From NCBI GenBank assembly GCA_963969495.1, contig OZ018337.1, positions 82,108,148 through 82,172,147 on the forward strand: DNA of 64,000 nt, in the 5' to 3' direction. The translations under genes were made by a program, and so were the position numbers. Below the pieces are notes generated by a model. That model ran no database searches and was not told the origin of the DNA. It saw only the letters and a program-made list of their open reading frames with translations. This DNA comes from Ceratothoa steindachneri (Eukaryota > Arthropoda > Malacostraca > Isopoda > Cymothoidae). This document shows, piece after piece, positions 38,201 to 50,177 of this stretch (position 1 is the first letter of the stretch; each line of letters begins with the position of its first letter).

Positions 38201-39700
38201 AGGAATCCATCTCTCTCACTGACAGACTCTTAAAGAGATTAAACAATTTAAAGCATAAATGTTTTGCATAAATGTTTTTGGAATCAAATTCAAACAATAC
38301 AGTAAAGCCCACCCATTTAAAGCAAACGAGTATAATGTGGAAAGCAAACCAATGCGCGATGAATAATTATCACACAGTGAATTCATACTTCTCTAGTAAT
38401 AGTAAGAAAAAGTGCAATGTACCCAATGATAGCATGGGGTTCGTATAACACTGAAAAGCCACTTTCTCACGACATCTGATCCTCTTGGAGAACGTTCTTC
38501 ACCCACGCTAAGCAATTGTCTTTATCAAAATACCAAAGGTTCCCGTTTGCTGCGACTGCCAAAGTAGAGGCTAAAATGACTAAATGATTTAGTTATTTTT
38601 AGTCCTGGCAGATTGGTCAATTGGATACAGGCACTGGCTTGGCTTGGATGAAGAGCGTCCTTCATGTGTGCCTGATGTTGTTTAAAGGTGAGTACTTATT
38701 GCTATAATAACTCTATACTTCTTTACCAAGGGGGTGGGGGCGTATAGTTTCATGTTTAAGTATGAAATAGAAATATCTTTGAAATAAATAGACACGATTC
38801 TTGCCTTATTTTTATAAATACTCAGCCTTGTTGTGGGTTCCCTTTTATTTAGAATTCATCTCGATTATTTAGATCCACTAAATTGGAATCCAAATATTGG
38901 GTCGCATTTGTGTGTGATTAACATACAGATGGGGCCATCGCTTCAGGAGTTGTTTTTTTTCAATAACGATAAGGACCGTGGGGAGGATTAAAAGGGAATA
39001 GTGCCAATTGTAAGGATGCAATTCTCCTTCATGGTTATGGAAAACAGGAGGTTAAATTAACTCTGTCGTTAAAGAGTTGAAACAGAAGAGAGAGAAAAAT
39101 CTTTCTGAAATTATTATCATGGGAATCTTCGCCACAGGCGCAGTTCTAAACAATTTTTTAGAAAAATGGACATAAATCCTCCGTTGCTCAAGAACATATT
39201 TCCCGATTTCCAAGACTATATGTAAAGTAGGTGATGTTAAGAAGAAAGTAAAGATATACATTTATGCTCAGAAGATATTGGGTGTTATAGCCACACATTT
39301 CACACGCTCCTTCCAGTGTGGATTAGGCGCATATAGAAGTGAGAAAGAAATCTGATACAGGAAAATCGAGATAAAAAACAGACATTGATAATTAACATAA
39401 AAATATTATTTACATATAAAACTGATTAGTGGAAGATAAGCAACACTAATTGTTTCCACATTCAATTACACTGGCCAACACACTTTTTGCTGACTTATAT
39501 TTTGTGGTTGTTTTTTACTAATCTTTACGTACTGATTTCAAATATGGCACCCATCATGTTGTAACACATCAGGTTTTGATTCTACAGAATATTCCTATTT
39601 TACGACGTACTGCTTGCATTACTCGGTAAGGATAGTTTCCTAAGTGTTAAGGCTTCAAACCATAACTTAAAATGTGAACAGAATTGTAAAGGATAAATGC
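35261..39700. other. no gene recognised
   Basis: AT-rich DNA with T-rich stretches (about 36,160-36,900). A perfect TTTGGTA-tga-TACCAAA hairpin lies at 35,674-35,690. Frames are all under 70 codons and unrecognised. Confidence 0.5.
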
Positions 39701-41416
39701 AGTGTAAGATAACATCGCCTATGAATAAATACATACAGGTTATTTACTAATATAATAGAGAAAACATAAGCAATCTTGCACAATACTCTACATTCATCAA
39801 AGAGCTTTGGCAAGCGAGAGTGTCTGGAGTGTTTGATGTCTACGCAGTCTTGTTGGATACTGCAACAGTAGTCTGCCATCATATACGTGATCCATCGGCC
39901 TTGATATCTCTGCTGCTTAATCTTGATATCTTGATGAAAACGCTCTCCATGTTTATCACTCACGTTGCCAGGTTTTGCAGGAGGTTCATCACGATGGATC
40001 TTAAGGAAATGAACATTTATGCTCATGTTTCAGCCTAAACGATGAAAGCTACCAAATAATGTTTTTACCAAATCCTTGTAGTTAGCAGCCTTTTTTGTTT
40101 CAAAGAAAACCTTTCACAACAGCTACAAATGAATCCCATGCTCCTTTTTCTATCTCAGTCATCAAATTTGAGAGGTTTTAAATTTCAATTAACTTTCAGG
40201 TTTGTGGCTCATCAAAAACTCCAACCTTTATTTTATTATATCTTAAGCTAGTAAATATTGTACATATGAATTTTGAAGCAGTAACCCTCCCCATTAAGAG
40301 CTTTCACAAATTGTTTCATCATTCCTAGTTTAATATAAATGGGTGAGAAGATGATTTTCAATCGCTCAATAAGTCGTTGGTGTATAATATTCTTCTCCCC
40401 GAAGTCAATCTTTCTTTACTTGGCCAGAGTTTTTAAATCCAATGTTTGTCCTTGGCTCGGTTGTCGCAAGAACACAGGAAACACATATGATCCATTTGTC
40501 TTCATCATATCTGAGTAAATCTAATACAGATCTTATGTGTTCATGCTTCATTTCTAAAGGCACAGAGTGACCAATAGGAATCGCACCGAACAAGTTTCCA
40601 TTATGGAGTAAAAAATATTTTAGGCTCTTTTTGACTTATCTAGAAAAGGTCTCCTTTCAATGGGATCATACTATGAAAAACCTATCGGGTTTAACATTCC
40701 TCCCAATAAAAAACAGGAAACAAACTCTTCTTCAGTTTAAAAGAATCCCAAGCGATCTCTCTCCCTGTTCCGATAGAAAGTTACATTTGCTCTTTCCTAC
40801 AACGAATTCTTCTATTTAAGTCAAAAAGATATTACGTCTGCTAATTCTTTTGACAGGCCTAGTTCTCTAACTAAATCATTCAATTCTAATTGGCTGAAGT
40901 TTTTACGTTCTTGGGTCTTTGTATGTACAAAGTCTGTATCACTATCTTATTCATTGCTTACATTAGATTCACGTAATCCCTTACATTATTAAGTGAAGGA
41001 ATGTCCTTGAATACACTTACTGGGATTTCATCTGAATAAAGCACTGGACGAATTGCTGAATCAAGCTTTGGGTAAGATATTTTATGTCGCGTTTTCTTGC
41101 TATAACCAGAAGTCTTTAGGATAAAATTTTATGAATCGTTTATATGGGTTTTGGCTCCCGCCACACCATAGTAATGCCAAATCATTGTTCTTTTCCTGTG
41201 CCTTTTTTCTATTCGCGTAGATTTTCGACACATGTTTTTGAAACATTGTGCGGGGTCCACGATTTATCTTGGCACCTAATTTAATCTTAAATTAAACAAA
41301 ATATGCTCGTTACAAAGAGATATAAATGTTGATTCTTTGAGTTGTTTCAGCAAAACACCACATATAGAGCAAAACGAGTCAGGGGAATTACAACATTTTC
41401 CTCGTAATGAGGACAT
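39700..41416 (-). pseudogene. nearly full-length degraded copy 3 of the 'GERFHQDI' family
   Basis: The most complete of the three copies. A plausible start is the ATG at 41,416, beginning MSSLRGKCCNSPDSFCSICG, a family-type N-terminal Cys motif. Going down in coordinate: FGITMVWREPK near 41,165; SAIRPVLYSDEIPVSVFKDI near 41,010-41,065; FSQLELNDLVRELGLSKELA near 40,860; VTFYRNRERD near 40,770; FLLHNGNLFGAIPIGHSVPL near 40,560-40,615; LLRYDEDKWIICV at about 40,480-40,515; CFLCSCDNRAKDKHW near 40,455; IYIKLGMMKQFVKAL near 40,310; KVGVFDEPQT near 40,225; NKKAANYKDLV near 40,085; and NVHFLK, then GERFHQDIK, QRYQGRW and MMADYCCS between about 40,020 and 39,870. At least five frameshifts and several stops separate these blocks. 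Two sets of clustered cysteines plus an invariant WIICVDLK/GERFHQD pattern could fit a zinc-binding nuclease or transposase fold, but that is only inference. Confidence 0.85.
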
Positions 41417-42294
41417 ACTACTGAATGTTATTTCCAAAAGAAATCTGCATAAACCCAAAGTTATATTATACGCAATCGATATATATAACTTGATGTGCAT
41501 GAAGAGAAGTGTAAATACATAGATAAAATAAAATAAGAAGAATACCAAACGCCTCCACTACCGTTTACTTGGTCGTAAGATAGAGTGCTACTATGAGTGG
41601 CGCCAATATGGACCATTCCCTAAATACAAACCCTGACGTGATAGAAGAAAACTATTGCTATTTTTAAACTTTGGGATCACAAATTTCCCAAGAAATTGTC
41701 TCAAACTTATGTCAGCAAAAACAAAGCTAAAATTTCCTGGTTAGTTTTATCTTTAGGAAAGATCACATGGAGTGGCTCCTTTTCATTGAGCAAAAATTAG
41801 ATTTGCTGATCTTTTTGTGAGAAAAGTTGGATCGTTGTCGCTAGTAGGGTAAGTAAAAGGTTTTGACTTAACGAGATTAGAGTTTAGTTTACAAGATAAA
41901 TCCCGCTGATAGAGATGCATTTATATTTGGTACCATGTATTAAAAACATTGCTACTTTTTTTAACAAGGTATCCAATTCATTGTGCCATCTGTTTAATAG
42001 ATAATAAATCTAAACTTGCCAACAATTAAATTAGGTTGTGTATCATTCTTTTCTCCTCTATTTCTAATGATCGGCTCTCTTTATTGGAGGAACACACTTG
42101 TTCTCTTCTCTTTGAGAAAAATTGCGGTCGCTTCTTTTTAATTGACTCAAAAAAGGACCACCTCTTAAACACTGTGATGGACGGAACTTGCGCCTTTAAG
42201 TGTTACTTACTCATTAAACTACCTCTAGCTAATAATGTACATTGCATTTCTCCAAAAAGACAATCGAAGATATCCTTTACGGAGGAGGGGGTAT
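41417..42294. other. no gene recognised
   Basis: AT-rich spacer between family relic 3 and the inverted-repeat element. An 87-codon plus-strand frame (42,036-42,299) has no recognisable motif. Confidence 0.45.
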
Positions 42295-43084
42295 GGTAAC
42301 ACTTCAGTTTCGGGGCGTACTGTAGGTGGCGCTGTTCATAGGCTACAATTTTGGGCTACACTATATGTCTTATGATGTTAGATGTTAGCGTCAGATGTGA
42401 ACCATTACGGCGTTATATATTTTTGCATATGAGTGTATGCTGGGAGGCTGTGCCCCCCAGAACCCCCTACAATTGATTGAAAATCAGGATCACCGCAGGG
42501 TGGTTCCCTCGCAGTGATATTTGCCACACGAGCAGTCCCCTTGAATTTACTGTTTTTTTCTCTAACAGCTTTTTACTGGCAGAAAAACCTAACCTGATGA
42601 CTAACAATACATACTTTTATAGGTTTCTTAATTAGTTTATGTGCCTCTAATAATCTAAAAGTTTTTTTGCAGTCATGCAAAATAAACCCGAATTCGAATA
42701 AAGAAGAAGCACCAATATAGAACGAAAAAGCCATAACCAAAGAGAAACAAATGCTAAGCGTATTCTATTTATAGCTACCGCGTTGCTATTAAGAAGCTGT
42801 TATCGTTCACTTTGAAACAAAATATACGAATACCAAAAAAAAAACAATAAAGACATCAAGAAACCTTACCTAATTTAGAAAATACTATAAACGAGCAGAG
42901 GCGCAGATATTTAGTAAATAATACAGAGTAAAAGTTACAAATCCCCAAAACAACAAAATAATATAATGCCGTGATTGATCACATCTGAAGGTACCGTCTG
43001 GCGTCATAAGAGATATATTGTAGCCCAAAAGTGTAGCCTACCAACAGCGCCCCTTACCGTGTGCCCCTAATCTTAAGTGTTACC
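42295..43084. mobile_element. non-autonomous element with ~120-bp terminal inverted repeats
   Basis: The left arm 42,295-42,413 begins GGTAACACTT and includes GGTGGCGCTGTTCATAGGCT, TTTGGGCTACA and TCAGATGTGA. The right arm 42,967-43,084 is its reverse complement with roughly a quarter of positions changed, ending AAGTGTTACC. The 790-bp element has no long frame, so it would depend on a transposase elsewhere. Flanks GGGGGTAT and GAGGGTAG agree at 6 of 8 positions, a possible decayed 8-bp target duplication as in hAT elements; this is weak. The interior includes a GC-rich part near 42,440-42,540. Confidence 0.75.
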
Positions 43085-45069
43085 GAGGGTAGTTTAGCCC
43101 AATTCTTAAAACTGTAATGGTCATAGATTATTTTTTTATTTCCGGCATTATTCATCTAAATACTTTTAAATTTTAAGTTTTTTTCTCCTTAACTGTATCC
43201 TTCAGATAAAACCAGAAGTAAAAATATAAAAGAGTCATGTCAGATCACATTGAAGAGTTATCTATGGTTAATTCGTAACATTCAAAGGTTAAATAACGTA
43301 TCATTAAGATAGTTTCTGATATCTTTATAGTGATGATTGAAAGTCTGTGTTGTTGAAGAACATCGTTGCTTTCAAATAACATTCGAATTGCATCATAATT
43401 TCGAACGGCAGCATGTTTGGAAAATGCGTCACTGGGACATGTTCACTTAAAATAAAATGGTCCAGGAAAATTCTTGACCTGTATAAAAACTGTTTTATAA
43501 ATATAAATAAATTTATCAACATAAATATAAAGATTATTCTCTGATATTTCTGCTCGATTTTGGAGATACGGTAGGCCATATATTTTTGGCCAAGTTTTCA
43601 GGAGATTTTCACCGTGTCTTTTCCCTCACTCGGGAAAAATGAAATTACCGAGCATGGTCGTTGCTACAAATCTTTAATCCAGATATATTTCAGCTTTCCA
43701 ACGATGCCCCCAAAATATAATAAAACAATTAGTGGAAAAATATATTAGCCGCAAATCTCTGTGTGATGAAAAACGTAAGCCTATCCTACGTAACTCCCTT
43801 GTCTGGAATCACAGCGCGTTTCCATTTAATTTTGTATCGAATAAGTTCGTTAAGTACCCGGAAACCAGCCATTAATTTGACGAAGCAACTTAAGCAATGG
43901 TCGATGTTTCAATAAGACGGTCATTGACTTAAAATCGTTTATTATATCTTCTGACCAAACGAAGATTTAAAGCATTAAAAAATCTTGTTCCTTTTTAACT
44001 TTTCCAATAGTATAAATTTTCCGATGACGGGCCTAAACAAAGGGCTCCGCTGACGCGACGTTCCTCACCACTACGTAGAATATGGTTTCATAAAATAATG
44101 TGTCATTTACTTTTTCACCTCTATGTACAATGGAATTTTAGCTCTTTGGCCCATATTCGTTGGATGATCATCCCAAGGAAGTGCCAAGTATTGATATATA
44201 ATAATACACCAGGAATTTCAATTATTTTTGAAGCTTCATCTGGGAAGAGCTTCCAAGACCCTAAGGGCGCCGCCATCACTCTGTTATTCGGCGGGGCAAC
44301 CAACCGCTCCAGCTACAGTACTTTTGTGATAATACCTGTGATTTATAGCTTTAAGACATTTCCAATGTCATATTTGTTCGGCCCTTTTTTTATCAGCCTA
44401 ATCCTCATCTTCTCTCATTCTATCACCTCTTTCTCTATCCTGGTTAGCGGATAAGGGTCAGCTCTCCTCATTTTAGATTGAGTTTCCTTCATCGTTCAGG
44501 AGCAGATAGATCGGCTTTCCTTCATCGACCAGGAGCATATAGACACAGCTGTTGCGTTCCGCATTCTTCCTGAAAAAAGCCCCATTGACTGCCTTTGATT
44601 TCTTTCCCAATTCTATAAACCTCATTTAAGGGTCTCTTAGAGGCGTCTTAGTCAAGTTTGTCGTAGAATGGACTCTCGACGGTATACCATATATAACTAT
44701 TCGTTGAGGGAACTATTCAATTATATTTGGAGTGCGTGGTTATCTGGTTGACCGATATTATTTATCTTCAATATGCTCAAGAAGTGGAACGGAGCTTAAG
44801 GATAATAATATGGCTATCATTTATAAAATAGAGTTTTATAAATTAAACTATCAACAACACACAAGCAGGAAAATGTTTACATAAACAGAGAATGGAAAGG
44901 GTCATGGGAAATATCTGGCTAATCCAAGGATTAAGATTTACGAGAGATTTAAAAAGGTAAACAAATAAAAATTAAAGGGATGGGATGGTTTGCTAAACCA
45001 TTTAAAGCAGAGGATAGGGTTGACAAAAAGGTTAAATACTCAAAGGTAATGTTCAGCTTACGTAATTAA
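43085..45069. other. no gene recognised; short tandem repeat
   Basis: The longest frame (44,098-44,454, 118 codons) is not recognised and overlaps an opposite-strand frame of similar quality. A two-copy tandem repeat of about 30 bp (CTTTCCTTCATCG..CAGGAGCA) lies at 44,485-44,547. Confidence 0.45.
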
Positions 45070-45073
45070 AAGT

Positions 45074-45882
45074 TGTTGTGCAGAGGAAGCGAACGCGAAG
45101 GAATCTTTGGTCCGCTGGCGAGTTCCAGCCGAAATGAGGTGGTTTAAATGATCCTGACGTGACGTCTTGGGAATAAGAACTGGTTCTTGACAAACGGGCT
45201 GGAAGAACAATGGTTGTTCTACGTTGTTCTCTTTCTGAACAACAAGGGGGGTGAGAGCCGTTTCTTGTATACGGGCTCAAAGAACAATGGCTGTTCTAAC
45301 GTTGTTCTTTTTCTGAACAACCGGGGGGAAGGGTGAGAACTGTCTCTTGTCAACGGGCGCAAAGAACATTGGCTGTTTTAACGTTGTTCTCTTTCTGATC
45401 AACAGGGGAGGCCTTGTGGACTTTGCGTCTTGAAGGCTTGAACCTTGGCACTCAAGATATATTGTCCTCTTCTGGGCAAAATATTGGATCTCAAGGTAGA
45501 GGGCCCTGGTGCACAAGGTGAGACCGAATCGGCGGGATGTCTCGCGAGGATAATCTGGATCTGAATCTCATTGGTGAAGCTTTTATATAAATAGTGGAGC
45601 GATCTCCTTGGCGTAGGGGACAATGGAGTGGGGCCTTCGAGCGAATACCCAGCCACGCCATGAGAAGAATACCTTATCTGCCCATAAGCTTAACTCAATC
45701 TGGCGAGGTCAGCGCATGAGGCAAAACGGGATGGGGGGGATGAACCTCCTTGTTTAAATATTGACCTAGGTGAGGCGATAACGCGCCCGGCTTCAAGGCG
45801 AAGATGCACGTGGGTAGCAACGTGTTTTTAAACAACATGTGATCGCGTTTCAAATTAAGCGGCCTCAAACCGTTCTATCACA
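45074..45882 (+). mobile_element. probable solo LTR (809 bp) with 80-bp tandem repeats
   Basis: A GC-rich island whose limits coincide with TG...CA ends (TGTTGTGCAG at the left, TTCTATCACA at the right) and a 4-bp direct repeat AAGT on both sides (45,070-45,073 and 45,883-45,886). A CRE-like TGACGTGACGTC is near 45,156. Three tandem units of 78-82 bp (45,177-45,415) each contain AAGAACAATGG and TTGTTCT..TTTCTGA.CAAC. A clear TATA box, TTTATATAAATAG, is near 45,580, so the promoter faces the plus strand. No internal region follows. There is no empty site to compare, so the ends rest on the terminal pattern alone. Confidence 0.6.
45177..45415 (+). repeat. three tandem 78-82-bp units
   Basis: Units begin at about 45,177 (GAACTGGTTCTTGACAAACG), 45,255 (GAGCCGTTTCTTGTATACGG) and 45,337 (GAACTGTCTCTTGTCAACGG). 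Each holds the inverted pair AGAACAA...TTGTTCT, so each could fold into a hairpin. They lie upstream of the TATA box, the usual place for LTR enhancer repeats. Confidence 0.85.
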
Positions 45883-45886
45883 AAGT

Positions 45887-48340
45887 TCTTCAGCGAAATA
45901 CCCAGATTGCTGTTGATTTTCTTACCTACACCATTGCCACTCGATTCTAAATCGCTTTTCTTAAATGCGATTTAAAAAGTACACACCCATTTTATCCTAT
46001 CTGGTAGAGACAATCCACACAGAGTATTCGAAGTTTTTTCCTATATACCCTTTCACCCTCAACCCTTTAATTTTCCTGCGTTTTCTTGTGACAACATTTC
46101 AAATTTTCCTTATAATGTGTCCCTAAACCAAAAAGTAACATTAAGGTACTTTCTCGTATCTCCCAAGCGATACTTGAGAAAAAGTTCATCCTTCCTCTCA
46201 TCGTAAAAAAAAACACATTCTCTTCTTGAATTATTCTCTTAAACTCTCCTCCATCATTTCATTCTTATACATCTACCTCACCTACCCAAAAACTTTATCA
46301 CCTTCCTCTCCTTTCTTTTGGTACAATCTTATTTCAAACTTAAAAACTTGCCTAGTTTGCAAATAAAAGACTTGGTAAATTATCACCCAATCTCTCAAAC
46401 TCCGCACTTTTTCCAGTCGTTGAAAGGCTTGCTTTAGCATGTTTAAAATTCTTGTGTTTGTTAGATTATATGATTCCAGGGCCACTCATATATCAACATA
46501 GGGCAGAAAAAGTGTATGCACAGCCGTTGGTTGTAAATTCAGCAAATCGACCTGCAATGTTGGAATTTTATATATCAATTTTATGATATATTTGGTAGAT
46601 TTTCTTCTCTTTCTTTAAAACTTACTCCAGCCTAATATAAATATGTAAGACTCATTAAATTGGACAATGGCTGCTCCTAAGTTGCATCCTACTGGTAAAT
46701 CCGGTTTGATAAAAACCGTTACCACTCTGGGTTACGGGCCATTATACTAATGTCTACCCCAATGTAAGAAGCGTCATTCTACGTCAGATTGTATCGAGTA
46801 CCAAATTGCCGGCATTTCCTCCCTGGTCATCTTAACACTTCATCTCGAATTCAACACGCGACAAAACGTACGTAATCTTAGCTGTATTTATTCCCACGTT
46901 GACCACAACAGCTTTAAGATTGCCATTCATGATTTCGTCACCTCGTGTTTTGATTACCAGATCACCCCCACATAGATTAATTACTCCCACTATTTATAAA
47001 TATTATGCCTACATATAGACCGAAGTGCACATGAGACTTATGATGAGGTAATTTATAACTGTAAACTAGGAACGAAACCTACGCAAAGGAGTAAGAAATA
47101 AGTGTTTATTTGGCATGCTCGGATTATTCTCTCCATACGAGGGGCTGAACAGCATTTGAGTGAATACGCGATCCTCTCCATTTGAGAATCTGATCACACT
47201 TCTATCTCATTCTATAAGTATCTTCTATGAATAGGATCTAGGACGGAAAGTTTAGATAATTAATAAGAAATTGATATTAATTGTAACAAATCGAAATATC
47301 TGGATATTTTTCTAAATGAGGCTAATAACATTTTGAATGTTTCTGAATTGCAACCTGTTTTGTTTTTCCCATTAATTTATAATTGACAAGAGGAGCAGCT
47401 TCGCCACTTTTCCTTACAGGAGAAGCTTTTTCTCGTTGGCAGACGTTCGGTTTGTGACCTTAACGAGGTAAGGATATCGCTTTTCTTCACAGCATCAAAT
47501 TATGTGGTTACATTTCCTATTGTGTCAAATTCTTCTTAAATATCTTGGGCGTTGGGGATTCCATCGAGATCGAAGATGACGGATGACCTCTTTATTGCAT
47601 CACTGTGCAAAAGGTTTCAACGGGTACAAATGTTTGCAGTCTTTGGACCTGTATCTTGACAAGGCAGTGTGGGGGAGGGGTGCAGTTCTTCGTAGGCACC
47701 AGAGCGTGTCCACATACCACTAGGCTTGCGCTTTAGTGTTAAATACCTGCTTTGCTTGCCTTCTCGCTTTGCAGCTTCTGCTGCTCGCAAGCTCTTATGA
47801 AGAAAAGGGAACCCAAGCTCATAAGAAGCCTTCTCCTGTCAGGACATAGCTTTTCCATTACCAAGAATCCTGCTATGCCTCCTCGTGGCCAAGCACTGTA
47901 GTTGGGGGTACAGTTTTGGCAAGACTCTCTATTTATTATTTTTATTTTTCGTATACAAGAATTTTAAAATTTATTTTATTTAAGCCTTTGTCATATTCCT
48001 TCTAAATCAGGGAGTAAAAAGTATAAGGTGATAAAAATAGGTCTTAATGATTATAATTGAGATAAAAGCTTGAAATTTACAAAATCCTATTCCTGCTAAA
48101 TGTTTTTTCTCCAATTCTTAAATCAATTCTTAAAACTAAAATTGATATGAGCTTCGGATGTACGAAAAATCACCACTTCCTTCTATTTTGTTAATATTTA
48201 AATTAATGATTCAAAACAACTTTGATAAAACAAACAATAAAACAAACACCTCTCCTCCCTACTGCTTATCTTACTCTAGCAACTTGGTTTTGGTCGAAAA
48301 AAAAAATTAAAAACTCTCCAGTACATTTCTCTTAAAAATT
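45887..48340. other. no gene recognised; GC-richer patch near 47.6-47.9 kb
   Basis: Mostly AT-rich. The part at about 47,560-47,930 is GC-richer and gives open minus-strand frames with varied composition (for example KRKPSGMWTRSGAYEELHPS), but I recognise no family and it has stops. A 67-codon minus-strand frame (46,282-46,485) is likewise unrecognised. Confidence 0.4.
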
Positions 48341-48344
48341 ACTT

Positions 48345-49095
48345 TTAGTCTATTTTTGTTCATATCCGGACTTATTTTCTAGGCAGAAAAAAAAGTAAAA
48401 AATTCATTGGAATTCTTTGATATATGGAATCAATAATCCTGAGAAATTGGTATTCCATTTAGATATGTTTTTTTATACTAATTCTTAATTATTTTGGTTT
48501 AAAAAAAATCAAAATATTTGATAATCCGATTTGTGTCTTCGAGCTCTAAAATAGCTGCTCTTTTATTTAGGATTTTAGAAGTGGCGAATCCGCTCCACTT
48601 GTCATCAGCATCATCACTTCACTAACTCTATAATTTAAGAAGGGGATTTTTTTCAGTATTTGAATAATAATTTAATCTTAGTTTGGTTATGACTTATGTT
48701 TCTTTATCAAAGTCATTTTTAATAATTCTTTCATAATATCAAAAACCAAATTGGTGGAGTTCTGAAATAAATATAAGTATCGAAATTTTGTGAAATTTTA
48801 CAACCCAGAGAAATACAAATGGTGGAGTTCAGGAAATTTAGTTTAAAGTTCCTTTTTACAGGTATTATAATTGGCGGGGTTAAGAAAATTTATAAAATAT
48901 TAACCATAGCTTATTTTTTTAGGTTTTAAATTTTAATCTTGGTAACAAGCGCAAGCTCCCCACATAGGGGATGGGGGTCGAAGCCATTGCCTAGTCTCCT
49001 GATAATTTACTTCTGGTCTGTTTTTCACATCCAACCTTATTCTCTAGGCCTAACGGGCAAGAAAATCATCTGAATCTTTGGAAATACGGAAAAGC
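48345..49095 (+). repeat. pair of direct repeats
   Basis: About 48,345-48,430 and about 49,003-49,092 share the order TTACTT(T/C)..GTCT.TTTTT, CAT.TCC..CTTATT.TCTAGGC, then a GAA..CTTTG.(A)ATA-GGAA tail. Identity is around 70 percent. They flank the R2 copy at 48,600-48,995. Confidence 0.5.
48600..48995 (-). repeat. R2 repeat, inverted copy
   Basis: Reverse-complement relative of 27,857-28,254. It starts GTCATCA, passes ACTCTATAATTTAAG and three TGG(T/C)GGAGTT-type sub-units, and ends GAAGCCATTGCCTAG. Near its end it carries an extra GC-rich piece (CAAGCTCCCCACATAGGGGA) absent from the 27.9-kb copy. Confidence 0.65.
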
Positions 49096-49249
49096 TCTTT
49101 TTTTTCCTATCCTAATTTTCTTGATAATTTCCTTTTGCTATACTCCTATGTAGGGGGGCAGTAGTATTTCCATATGCTAAAGATTAAATTGGGAAATTCA
49201 CTTTTGAACGAACTTTGATAAAATCTTCCTTTATACCAAAACTATCCAA

Positions 49250-49395
49250 TGAAAAAAAGCAGCCATATCTCAATTTTAATCAACTTTCTGAGCTTCACTA
49301 AATTCAATTCGTTTGATTAAAAAATTCTGAAACCTTCGATAATCATATTTATTTTTATTGAACTTCACCATTTGCTCTTGGACAATTTATACCTA
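49250..49395 (+). repeat. R2 repeat, partial direct copy
   Basis: GCAGCCATATCTCAATTTT, then TTTCTGAGCTTCACTAAATT and TTATTGAACTTCACCATTTG, follow the order of the 27.9-28.1-kb unit on the same strand. Confidence 0.55.
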
Positions 49396-49429
49396 CAAAA
49401 TGGTAGGACAAAGACTAAAGCGGCATCTT

Positions 49430-49715
49430 TATCCTTAACTCTATAATTTAACTTGGTGAATTTTTGAAATTTTTTTTTGCTTAGTGGACAAGTAACCTTT
49501 CATGTTTTTGAGTTTAGGTTTATTTGAAACTTTTATTTGAGGGCTGTTTTTTGTATGTTTCGAGCTTTTATCAAAGTTCTTTCTAAGGTTCAGAAAAATA
49601 AATATAATTATCGAATGATTTGGAATGAAAAAACATACAAATCGTGAAGTTCAAAAAATGTATTAAAATTAGGGTTTTGGCCTTTTTTTACTATCATTTC
49701 GTATAGAAAACAAAT
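49430..49715 (-). repeat. R2 repeat, partial inverted copy
   Basis: Starts TATCCTTAACTCTATAATTTA like the other inverted copy and continues to TTATCAAAGTTCTTTC and CGTGAAGTTCAAAAAATGTA. Together with the direct copy at 49,250-49,395 it makes a foldback pair around a short spacer. Confidence 0.55.
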
Positions 49716-50144
49716 TCAGATGAAAAAAGAGATGTGACGAAGGTTTTTCTATATATCAAAGCGGGTGAAGTAACTTACAAAAATGGTTTCAGGGTCTCTA
49801 TATTGAAAAAAGTGTTCAGGGTGTTAAAATAAAGAGTCTATAAAGGGGATTAAAAAAGTGGTTCAGAGTAGCAATTAGGCCGTAGGCCACACGCCAAAGG
49901 AGTCTCTGTGGAACCAAGTTCTTTCTGTAGGAAAGAATTTGAAGTATGGCTTGTATTATTAGAATAGCCTTCTTTCAATGGTGCAATCTCAATTTAGGCA
50001 AAATTGGTATCCTCCAGATTAAACACTTCAAACTCTTCAAACAAATTAGTCTTATACCCATATTTGCACCAGTTAAGGTGTATTAATTAAGAAATCTAAA
50101 TTAATTAGGATTAAATTAAAAAACTGATAGTATTAAAATGTTAA
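49716..50144. other. no gene recognised
   Basis: AT-rich sequence leading to the left edge of duplication copy B. It is unrelated to the sequence left of copy A. If the tandem model is right, the unit junction lies at its right end. Confidence 0.5.
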
Positions 50145-50177
50145 TTAAGACAAACCTTTATTCCTAGACAAAAATAT

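Noticed and set aside
44098..44454. 118-codon plus-strand frame
   Set aside because: No recognisable domain and overlapped by an equally open opposite-strand frame.
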